Of a stretch of DNA of 11,017 bases, positions 5,528 through 11,017 are shown piece by piece. Made by a program: the position numbers and the translations under genes. Below the pieces are notes generated by a model, which was not told the DNA's origin, did not search any database, and saw nothing but the letters and a program-made list of their open reading frames with translations. Numbering within the stretch: position 1 is the first letter of the stretch; each line of letters starts with the position of its first letter. The DNA comes from Lysobacteraceae bacterium UBA6001 (GTDB lineage: Bacteria; Pseudomonadota; Gammaproteobacteria; Xanthomonadales; Xanthomonadaceae): positions 3,741-14,757 of the forward strand of contig DJAN01000279.1 of the NCBI GenBank assembly GCA_002429615.1, written 5' to 3'.

Positions 5528-5914
5528 TCAGTAGTCGGGCAGCGGATTGCGCTGCGCGTCGTCCACGCCGATCCAGTCCGCCGCTGCCAGCGGCGGCAAG
5601 CCGTACGCCGCCCGCGAGCGGTCGCACTGTTCGCTGCGCTCGTCGCCGAATTCCAGCGACGCCGGCACCTGTGCGCACACCGCCGGGCGGCGGTCGTGGA
5701 TGGTGCAGCGGCTGTAGCGCCCGATGTCCGCGTCCAGCGCGATGCAGCGCGGCTGGGCCTGCGAGGTGCCGCGCATGACGCGCTCGTGGGCGCGCAGCGA
5801 ATCGGTCAGTTCGACCGGCACCCGTCCGCCCAGACTGGGCTCGGCCTCGCTCCAGTGGAGGCTGACCCGGAAATGGGCACAGCAGGCACCGCAGGAGAGG
5901 CAGGGATGCGCCAT
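5528..5914 (-). CDS. YkgJ-family cysteine-cluster protein
   Basis: This 128-residue protein has eight cysteines in the pattern of YkgJ-family (CxxCxxCC) metal-cluster proteins: C5, C8, C11 and C12 in CLSCGACC, then C57, C70 (RCTIHDRRPAVC), C80 and C97. The family is thought to bind zinc or an iron-sulfur cluster; a molecular function is not established. The protein is cytosolic, with no signal peptide. The ATG at 5914 puts the cluster at residue 5, as usual. It lies antisense between oleB and oleC, so the four ole genes cannot form one uninterrupted sense operon. It converges with oleB and diverges from oleC, sharing with oleC a 131-base spacer. No sequence feature ties it to olefin synthesis. 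Confidence 0.9.
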   Translation of the reverse strand: MAHPCLSCGACCAHFRVSLHWSEAEPSLGGRVPVELTDSLRAHERVMRGTSQAQPRCIALDADIGRYSRCTIHDRRPAVCAQVPASLEFGDERSEQCDRSRAAYGLPPLAAADWIGVDDAQRNPLPDY

Positions 5915-6009
5915 GGGCGTGGAGGACAGGGAAGCGGCGGCGGCATTCTGCCGGAACCCGTGCCGGGTGCAAGTCGGCGGCGTTCAGTGGCCACCGCCGG
6001 GCGATGGAG

Positions 6010-6039
6010 ACGACACGAACGCGGGCGCGCGGCGATAAT
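6010..6039 (+). promoter_or_regulatory. Probable leaderless promoter of oleC
   Basis: GATAAT (6034-6039; 5 of 6) ends 6 bases before the oleC ATG at 6046. ACGACA (6010-6015; 4 of 6) lies 18 bases upstream of it. No Shine-Dalgarno precedes the ATG. This is the same arrangement as at trmL and ubiJ, and it would let oleC-oleD be transcribed independently of oleAB. Confidence 0.5.
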
Positions 6040-6045
6040 CCCCCG

Positions 6046-7698
6046 ATGACCCCACCGTGCAACATCGCGGCCACGCTGCCGGAACTGGCGCGTACGCAGC
6101 CGCAGCAGATCGCCATCCGTTGCCCCGGCCGTCGCGGCGCTGACGGCATGGCGCGCTACGACCTCACCTTGACCTATGCCGAGCTGGACCAGCGCAGCGA
6201 CGCCCTCGCCGCCGGCCTGGCCCGCTACGGCATCGGCCGCGGCACGCGCACGGTGGTGATGGTGCGGCCTTCGCGCGAGTTCTTCCTGCTGATGTTCGCC
6301 CTGTTCAAGGCCGGCGCGGTGCCGGTGCTCGTGGACCCGGGCATCGACCGCCGGGCGCTGCGGCAGTGCCTGGACGAGGCGCAGCCGCAGGCGTTCATCG
6401 GCATCCCGCTGGCGCAGCTGGCGCGGCGCCTGCTGGGCTGGGCGCGCTCGGCTACGCGCATCGTCACCGTGGGCAGGCGCTGGGCGTGGGGCGGCACCAC
6501 GCTGGCGAAGATCGAGCGCGAGGGCAGCGCGGCGGGCAACCAGTTGGCCGATACCGCGCCGGACGACGTCGCCGCCATCCTGTTCACCAGTGGCTCCACC
6601 GGCGTGCCAAAGGGCGTGGTGTATCGCCACCGCCATTTCGTCGGCCAGATCGAACTGCTGCGCAACGCCTTCGGCATGCTGCCCGGCGGCGTGGACCTGC
6701 CGACCTTCCCGCCCTTCGCCTTGTTCGACCCGGCGTTGGGCCTGACCTCGGTGATTCCGGACATGGACCCGACGCGCCCGGCCCAGGCCGACCCGCGCCG
6801 GCTGCACGCCGCCATCGCGCGCTTCGGCATCACCCAGCTGTTCGGCTCGCCCGCGCTGATGCGCGTGCTGGCCGACCATGGCCAGCCGCTGCCCACCGTC
6901 ACACGCGTGACCTCCGCCGGCGCGCCGGTGCCGCCGGAAGTGGTGGCGAAGATGCGCACGCTGCTGCCGGAGGATGCGCAGTTCTGGACGCCCTATGGCG
7001 CCACCGAATGCCTGCCGGTGGCGGTGATCGAAGGCCGTGAACTGGAACGCACCCGCGAGGCGACCGAGGCCGGCGCCGGCACCTGCGTGGGCCGCGTGGT
7101 GCCGCCGAACGAGGTGCGCATCATCGCCATCGACGATGCGCCGATCCCGCACTGGGAAGGCGTGCGCGAACTGCCCGCCGGCGAAGTCGGCGAGATCACT
7201 GTCGCCGGCCCCACCGCCACCGACACTTATTACAACCGCGATGCCGCCACCGCCGTGGCGAAGATCCGCGAGCGCTCGCCCGGGGGCGCCGAACGCGTCG
7301 TGCATCGCATGGGCGATGTCGGCTACTTCGATGCCGAGGGCCGGCTGTGGTTCTGCGGCCGCAAGACCCAGCGCGTGGAAACCGCCGCCGGGCCGATGTA
7401 CACCGAGCAGGTCGAACCGGTGTTCAACACCGTACCCGGTATTCGCCGCACCGCGCTCGTCGGCGTGGGTACGCCCGGCGCGCAGCAGCCGGTGCTGTGC
7501 TACGAACTATTGCCCGGCGCGCAGGGCGAGGGCATGGCGCAACGCCTGCGCGAGCGCGCCGAAGCTTTCCCGCACACCCAGGCGCTGACGCGCTTCCTTG
7601 CCCATGCGGGCTTCCCGGTCGATATCCGTCACAACGCCAAGATCGGCCGCGAGCAGCTCGCGCGCTGGGCCACCGAACAACTGGAGCGCAACACATGA
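6046..7698 (+). CDS. oleC: OleC: beta-lactone synthetase, AMP-forming family
   Basis: OleC activates the 2-alkyl-3-hydroxy acid with ATP and closes it to a beta-lactone. The 550 residues form an ANL-superfamily adenylating enzyme. The P-loop is [11 protein letters not shown] (180-190), YGATE is at 317-321, and the ribose-binding aspartate is in RMGDVGYFD (421-429). The hinge region is GRKTQRV (438-444). The C-terminal lysine is K532 in [13 protein letters not shown]. Within the ole cluster this is OleC rather than a fatty acyl-CoA ligase. The open frame extends to an ATG at 6004, but 6046 is preferred: the protein then begins [14 protein letters not shown], as expected for the family, and a -10 box sits between the two. 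The stop overlaps the oleD start (ATGA), indicating translational coupling. Confidence 0.95.
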   Translation: MTPPCNIAATLPELARTQPQQIAIRCPGRRGADGMARYDLTLTYAELDQRSDALAAGLARYGIGRGTRTVVMVRPSREFFLLMFALFKAGAVPVLVDPGIDRRALRQCLDEAQPQAFIGIPLAQLARRLLGWARSATRIVTVGRRWAWGGTTLAKIEREGSAAGNQLADTAPDDVAAILFTSGSTGVPKGVVYRHRHFVGQIELLRNAFGMLPGGVDLPTFPPFALFDPALGLTSVIPDMDPTRPAQADPRRLHAAIARFGITQLFGSPALMRVLADHGQPLPTVTRVTSAGAPVPPEVVAKMRTLLPEDAQFWTPYGATECLPVAVIEGRELERTREATEAGAGTCVGRVVPPNEVRIIAIDDAPIPHWEGVRELPAGEVGEITVAGPTATDTYYNRDAATAVAKIRERSPGGAERVVHRMGDVGYFDAEGRLWFCGRKTQRVETAAGPMYTEQVEPVFNTVPGIRRTALVGVGTPGAQQPVLCYELLPGAQGEGMAQRLRERAEAFPHTQALTRFLAHAGFPVDIRHNAKIGREQLARWATEQLERNT

Positions 7699-8705
7699 AG
7701 ATCCTGGTCACCGGCGGCGGTGGTTTCCTTGGCCAGGCGCTGTGCCGCGGGCTGGTCGAACGCGGGCATGAAGTGCTGAGTTTCAACCGCGGCAATTACC
7801 CGGCGTTGCAGTCGCTGGGCGTGGGCCAGATCCGCGGCGACCTCGCCGATGCCGACGCCGTGCGCCACGCCGTCGCCGGTGTCGATGCGGTGTTCCACAA
7901 CGCGGCCAAGGCCGGCGCATGGGGCAGCTACGAGAGCTACCACCTTGCCAACGTGGTCGGCACCGAGAACGTGCTCGCCGCGTGCCGGGCTGCCGGGGTC
8001 GGCAAGCTGGTGTACACCTCCACGCCGAGCGTGACCCATCGCGCCACCCATCCGGTCGAAGGGCTGGACGCCAGCCAGGTGCCTTACGGCGAAGACTTCC
8101 AGGCGCCCTACGCGGCGACCAAGGCCATCGCCGAGCGCGCGGTGCTCGCCGCCAACAGCGCCACGCTCGCCACCGTGGCGCTGCGCCCGCGCCTGATCTG
8201 GGGCCCGGGCGACAACCAGATCGTGCCGCGCCTGGCCGAACGCGCGCGCGCCGGCCGCCTGCGCCTGGTCGGCACTGGCGAGAACCGGGTGGACACCACC
8301 TACATCGACAACGCCGCGCAGGCCCATTTCGATGCGTTCGAACACCTGGCCGTCGGCGCCGCGTGCGCGGGCAAGGCGTACTTCATTTCCAACGGCGAGC
8401 CGCTGCCGATGCGCGAGCTGATCAACCGCCTGCTCGCCGCCGCCGGCGCGCCGCCGGTGACGCGCTCGATCTCATTCAAGACCGCGTACCGCATTGGCCG
8501 CGCCTGCGAAATCCTGTGGCCGCTGCTGCGCCTGAAGAGCGAACCGCCGATGACGCGCTTCCTCGCCGAGCAGTTGTGCACCGCGCACTGGTACGACATG
8601 GGCCCGGCGAAACGGGATTTCGGCTACGTGCCGCGGGTCAGCATTGACGAGGGCATCACAAGGCTGAAGTCCTCATTTGCCACCCACGCCGCCATCACCA
8701 GCTGA
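7695..8705 (+). CDS. oleD: OleD: 2-alkyl-3-ketoacid reductase (extended SDR)
   Basis: OleD uses NADPH to reduce the OleA product to a 2-alkyl-3-hydroxy acid. The 336 residues form an extended short-chain dehydrogenase of the 3-beta-hydroxysteroid dehydrogenase type. The Rossmann loop is TGGGGFLG (6-13). [10 protein letters not shown] (68-77) covers the second nucleotide-binding strand, and the active-site strand is YTSTPSV (107-113). The catalytic pair is Y139 and K143 in YAATK. The ATG at 7695 overlaps the oleC stop by 4 bases and starts the Rossmann fold at the usual residue; longer in-frame openings lie inside oleC. No T-rich terminator is seen before the DUF1328 gene 63 bases on. Confidence 0.95.
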   Translation: MKILVTGGGGFLGQALCRGLVERGHEVLSFNRGNYPALQSLGVGQIRGDLADADAVRHAVAGVDAVFHNAAKAGAWGSYESYHLANVVGTENVLAACRAAGVGKLVYTSTPSVTHRATHPVEGLDASQVPYGEDFQAPYAATKAIAERAVLAANSATLATVALRPRLIWGPGDNQIVPRLAERARAGRLRLVGTGENRVDTTYIDNAAQAHFDAFEHLAVGAACAGKAYFISNGEPLPMRELINRLLAAAGAPPVTRSISFKTAYRIGRACEILWPLLRLKSEPPMTRFLAEQLCTAHWYDMGPAKRDFGYVPRVSIDEGITRLKSSFATHAAITS

Positions 8706-8768
8706 AGACTGCGCCAACCCGATCATGTCCATGCGCCGATCCGGCACGTAGACCACTTCGGGAACGCC

Positions 8769-8927
8769 ATGCTGCACTACGCCATCGTCTTCTTCGTCAT
8801 CGCCATCATCGCCGCGGTGCTGGGCTTCAGCGGCATCGCTGGCGCCGCGACCAACATCGCCTGGATCCTGTTCGTCGTATTCCTGATCCTGGCGGTGATC
8901 TCGATGTTCCGCCGCGGCCGCGTCTAG
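8769..8927 (+). CDS. DUF1328 (YtjA-type) small membrane protein
   Basis: This 52-residue protein has two hydrophobic helices (about residues 4-20 and 29-46) joined by [14 protein letters not shown], and a basic tail FRRGRV. The first helix plus the G-F-S-G-I-A-G-A-A turn is the hallmark of the DUF1328/UPF0391 family (E. coli YtjA), of unknown function. It is an inner-membrane protein. It is short enough for length-filtered gene finders to miss. GGGAA (8760-8764) is a weak ribosome site 4 bases before ATG. It is downstream of oleD on the same strand and convergent with ddl. Cotranscription with oleCD is possible, but the family occurs widely without ole genes. Confidence 0.9.
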   Translation: MLHYAIVFFVIAIIAAVLGFSGIAGAATNIAWILFVVFLILAVISMFRRGRV

Positions 8928-8945
8928 TCGAAGCGGCAGCAGGCT

Positions 8946-8974
8946 GGCCGGCGCATCCTGCGGGTGCGCCGGCC
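8946..8974. terminator. Hairpin between convergent DUF1328 gene and ddl
   Basis: GGCCGGCGCA (8946-8955) and TGCGCCGGCC (8965-8974) form a perfect 10-bp stem with a 9-base loop. A small CCCTG/CAGGG stem adjoins it at 8973-8985. It sits in the 58-base gap between two convergent stops, the place for a bidirectional terminator. There is no T tract on either strand, so strength is uncertain. Confidence 0.5.
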
Positions 8975-8985
8975 CTGCGGCAGGG

Positions 8986-10083
8986 TCAGCCGACCGTGCT
9001 GCGCAATCCGGCATCGGCGCGGTGACGCGCGATGGCCAGCTCCACCAGCCGCGTGATCAGGGCGCGGTAGGACAGACCACTCGCCCCCCACAGCTTGGGA
9101 TACATGCTGATGCGGGTGAAACCAGGCAGGGTGTTGATCTCGTTGATCACGATCCGGCCTTCCGCGGTCAGGAACACGTCCACGCGCGCCAGCCCAGCGC
9201 ACTCCAGCACTTCATAGGCGCGCAGCGCGATCGCGCGGATGCGCGCCTGGGTGTCCTCGTCGATCGCCGCCGGCACCACCACTTCCGCGCCGGTCTCGCT
9301 GATGTACTTGGTGTCATACGAGTAGAACTCATCGTGCACCACCACTTCGCCGCACACGCTGGCTTCGGGCGCGTCGTTGCCCAGCACCGCGCATTCGATC
9401 TCGCGCCCCACGATCGCCGACTCCACCAGCACCTTGTGGTCGAACGAGAACGCCAGCGCCACCGCACGGGCGAATTCGGCCGCGTCGCGGGCCTTGCTCA
9501 CGCCCACCGAAGAGCCCTGGTTGGCCGGCTTCACGAACAGCGGCAGGCCAAGCTGGGCACTGATCGCGGCGAAGTCGGCGCTGTCCGCGTCGCGGCGGCG
9601 CAAGGTGACGAACGGCGCCACGTCCAGCCCGGCATCGCGCAGCAGGCGCTTGGCGACGTCCTTGTCCATCGCCACCGCCGAGCCGAGCACGCCGGAACCG
9701 ACGAAGGGCAGGTTGGCCATGCGCAGCAGGCCCTGCAGCGAGCCGTCCTCGCCGAGCGTGCCGTGCACGATCGGGAACACCACGTCGATCTGCGCCAGCG
9801 CCGCGGCCGGCTGCAGCGCCTGCAGCTGCTGTGATTCACGCCCCGGCAGCAGCGCCACGCCCTGTCCGGAGTGATGCAGGGCGATGCGTGCCGGGTCCTC
9901 GGCGTTGAGCAGGTAGCCGCCGAGGTCGTTGAGGTGCCACTGGCCCTGCTTGTCGATGCCGATCAGGGTGACGTCGAAGCGGTCCGGGTCGAGCGCGTCG
10001 ACGATGTTCCTGGCCGACTGCAGCGACACCTCGTGTTCGGCCGAACGGCCACCGAAGATGAGGCCTACCCGGATCTTGCCCAT
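8986..10083 (-). CDS. ddl: D-alanine--D-alanine ligase (DdlA-length)
   Basis: Ddl joins two D-alanines with ATP to make the dipeptide for peptidoglycan precursors, in the cytosol. The 365 residues match the longer DdlA type (E. coli DdlA is 364) rather than the DdlB type of about 306. Motifs in order are [10 protein letters not shown] (11-20, with the D-Ala-binding glutamate), [12 protein letters not shown] (107-118), the ATP-grasp loop [13 protein letters not shown] (185-197), the omega-loop tyrosine region EFYSYDTKY (252-260) and the metal-binding [10 protein letters not shown] (314-323). It stands outside any mur/fts cluster, so a second ddl elsewhere is likely. An upstream open frame to 10161 exists, but the ATG at 10083 starts the fold properly ([12 protein letters not shown]) and has AAGGCGGG 7 bases before it. 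Confidence 0.97.
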   Translation of the reverse strand: MGKIRVGLIFGGRSAEHEVSLQSARNIVDALDPDRFDVTLIGIDKQGQWHLNDLGGYLLNAEDPARIALHHSGQGVALLPGRESQQLQALQPAAALAQIDVVFPIVHGTLGEDGSLQGLLRMANLPFVGSGVLGSAVAMDKDVAKRLLRDAGLDVAPFVTLRRRDADSADFAAISAQLGLPLFVKPANQGSSVGVSKARDAAEFARAVALAFSFDHKVLVESAIVGREIECAVLGNDAPEASVCGEVVVHDEFYSYDTKYISETGAEVVVPAAIDEDTQARIRAIALRAYEVLECAGLARVDVFLTAEGRIVINEINTLPGFTRISMYPKLWGASGLSYRALITRLVELAIARHRADAGLRSTVG

Positions 10084-10196
10084 TGCATTACCCGCCTTGT
10101 GCGAAAACGAAAGGACATAGGATGCCCCTATTCCACGCCGCGGAGCTGGCTGCGCGCCCAACCGTCGCGTGGACCGGCGCTGCGGCGGGCGCAGCC

Positions 10197-10211
10197 GCTA
10201 GAATGGCGCCC
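10197..10211 (+). promoter_or_regulatory. Probable leaderless promoter of ubiJ
   Basis: GCTAGAATGGCGCCC contains TAGAAT (10199-10204), which ends 7 bases before the ubiJ ATG at 10212, so transcription would start at or next to the start codon. The 15 bases are identical to those in front of oleA. No clear -35 is seen. A 6-bp hairpin, GCTGCG/CGCAGC (10179-10195), lies just upstream. Confidence 0.55.
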
Positions 10212-10853
10212 ATGCCTGCTTTCCCCCTGCCCAACCTCAAACCGCTGGCCGGCCGCGCGCTGGAAGCGGCGCTCAACCGCGCGCTGGCGCTGGATCCGGA
10301 TACCCGCGCCGCGGTGCAGGCCCTGGATGGCCAGCGCATCGAGATGACGCTGGAAGCCCCGGCGCTGGCGCTGCAGATCCGGGTTGACGGGGATCACCTG
10401 CGGGTGGGGCCGGTGGATCGGACCCAGGAGCCCGACCTGGCCGTGCGCAGCACCCTGGGCGGCCTGCTCGCGCAGCTGCCGCTGCTGGCGCAAGCGCAGC
10501 GCGGTACCGTTCCCGGCGGACGCATGCGCGTGTCCGGCGATGCCGAACTGGCGCGCCGCCTGCAGCAGCTGGCCAGCCGTTTCGATCCGGACTGGCAGTT
10601 GCCGTTCGTGCGCGTGTTCGGCGAGGTCATCGGCGTGCAGGTCGCGCAGGCCGCGCGCAGCGCATTGCGCCAGGCGCGCGTGCTGGCCGGCGGCCTGGCC
10701 CGCGATGCGGCCGAATACGTCACCGAGGAGTCGCGCGACGTGGTGCCGCGCGGCGAGCTCGACGCCTTCCACGACGACGTGGACCACCTGCGCGATGACG
10801 CCGAGCGCCTCGCCGCGCGCGTGGCCCGCCTGCGCGCGGGAGGTGCCGCATGA
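10212..10853 (+). CDS. ubiJ: UbiJ: SCP2-domain ubiquinone biosynthesis accessory factor
   Basis: UbiJ is a non-enzymatic factor thought to bind lipid intermediates of ubiquinone synthesis through an SCP2 lipid-binding fold and to organise the soluble Ubi complex. The 213 residues show an SCP2-like part (about 15-125: [20 protein letters not shown], then [20 protein letters not shown]). The C-terminal part is helical and highly charged (about 145-208), with [10 protein letters not shown] and a predicted coiled coil ([17 protein letters not shown]). Overlap with ubiB by 4 bases (ATGA) matches the conserved ubiJ-ubiB order. ATG 10212 is preferred by its position after the -10 box; ATG 10203 (MAP) would fall inside that box. 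Transcription diverges from ddl across 128 bases. Confidence 0.88.
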   Translation: MPAFPLPNLKPLAGRALEAALNRALALDPDTRAAVQALDGQRIEMTLEAPALALQIRVDGDHLRVGPVDRTQEPDLAVRSTLGGLLAQLPLLAQAQRGTVPGGRMRVSGDAELARRLQQLASRFDPDWQLPFVRVFGEVIGVQVAQAARSALRQARVLAGGLARDAAEYVTEESRDVVPRGELDAFHDDVDHLRDDAERLAARVARLRAGGAA

Positions 10854-11004
10854 AGGCCTTCTTCCGTGCCAGCCGCATCGGCCGGGTGGTGCTGCGCTAC
10901 CGCCTCGACGACCTGCTCGAAGGCACGCCGGCCGAGCGCTGGCTGCGCCTGGCCAAGCCGTTCGTGCCGCGCGCCCCGGCCGCCATCGCCGCGCAGTCGC
11001 GCGG
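10850..11004 (+). CDS. ubiB: UbiB, 5' fragment cut by the contig end
   Basis: About 51 genomic codons remain. They begin [20 protein letters not shown] and include [20 protein letters not shown] and IAAQSRG, the N-terminal region of UbiB, an ABC1/ADCK-type atypical kinase ATPase needed for ubiquinone synthesis, normally over 500 residues and membrane-attached at its C-terminus. The kinase motifs lie beyond the window. GGGAGGT (10838-10844) is a good ribosome site and the start overlaps the ubiJ stop. The last codons in the given sequence (DRKS) come from adapter bases and should not be annotated as protein. Confidence 0.92.
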
Positions 11005-11017
11005 AGATCGGAAGAGC
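11005..11017. other. Illumina adapter sequence at the contig end
   Basis: The final 13 bases, AGATCGGAAGAGC, equal the universal start of Illumina TruSeq adapters. They interrupt ubiB exactly where the family sequence would continue (AQSRG then Ala/Arg). This is untrimmed read-through, not genome. Confidence 0.95.

Noticed and set aside
5806..7305. 499-codon minus-strand open frame opposite oleC
   Set aside because: It lies mostly antisense to oleC and runs into the real cysteine-cluster gene in another frame. Composition is low-complexity His/Arg/Gly with no motif.
9022..9834. 270-codon plus-strand open frame opposite ddl
   Set aside because: It is antisense to a fully conserved D-Ala-D-Ala ligase and has only His/Arg/Gln-rich translation.
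1..11017. CRISPR array, tRNA, rRNA, insertion sequence or prophage genes
   Set aside because: No regularly spaced repeats, tRNA-like cloverleaf, transposase, integrase or phage protein could be recognised. Apart from the VRPS region, the content looks like a stable chromosomal segment.

Overview
The window is GC-rich and looks like Xanthomonadaceae (Stenotrophomonas, Xanthomonas, Pseudoxanthomonas or Lysobacter group). The supports are an Ax21-family outer-membrane protein, a complete oleABCD set whose OleA reads like the Xanthomonas enzyme, a ubiJ-ubiB pair, and several TAGAAT-type -10 boxes lying directly against start codons. The genus cannot be fixed by reading alone. The last 13 bases are the common Illumina adapter start, so the right edge is a contig end and ubiB is cut there.

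Layout. Positions 1-205 hold an inverted repeat and the intrinsic terminator of ax21. On the minus strand follow ax21 (206-787), an NAD(P)H-dependent FMN reductase (1062-1619), trmL (1673-2152) and an unrecognised exported protein with VRPS repeats (2203-2667). The 2668-3063 gap upstream of that last gene is regulatory. It holds a near-consensus sigma-54 (-24/-12) promoter with exact GG-N10-GC spacing, an IHF-like site, and two identical TGTCCGGACA palindromes 27 bp apart at enhancer distance. On the plus strand come a small lipoprotein (3079-3399), then oleA (3501-4517), two tandem hairpins, oleB (4621-5520), an antisense YkgJ-type cysteine-cluster gene (5528-5914), and oleC-oleD, which overlap by 4 bases (6046-8705). 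A 52-residue DUF1328 membrane protein (8769-8927) converges on ddl (8986-10083, minus) across a GC-rich hairpin. ubiJ (10212-10853) diverges from ddl and overlaps truncated ubiB by 4 bases.

How the genes work together. OleA condenses two acyl-CoAs head to head into a 2-alkyl-3-keto acid, OleD reduces it to the beta-hydroxy acid, OleC closes it to a beta-lactone, and OleB removes CO2 to leave a long-chain cis-olefin. The key catalytic residues are visible in all four. UbiJ and UbiB serve ubiquinone synthesis. Ddl, TrmL and the reductase are housekeeping genes.

The most interesting part is the sigma-54/enhancer module in front of the exported VRPS-repeat protein. That pairing suggests an activator-controlled secreted product of unknown function. 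Second is the pattern of likely leaderless promoters at trmL, oleC and ubiJ.
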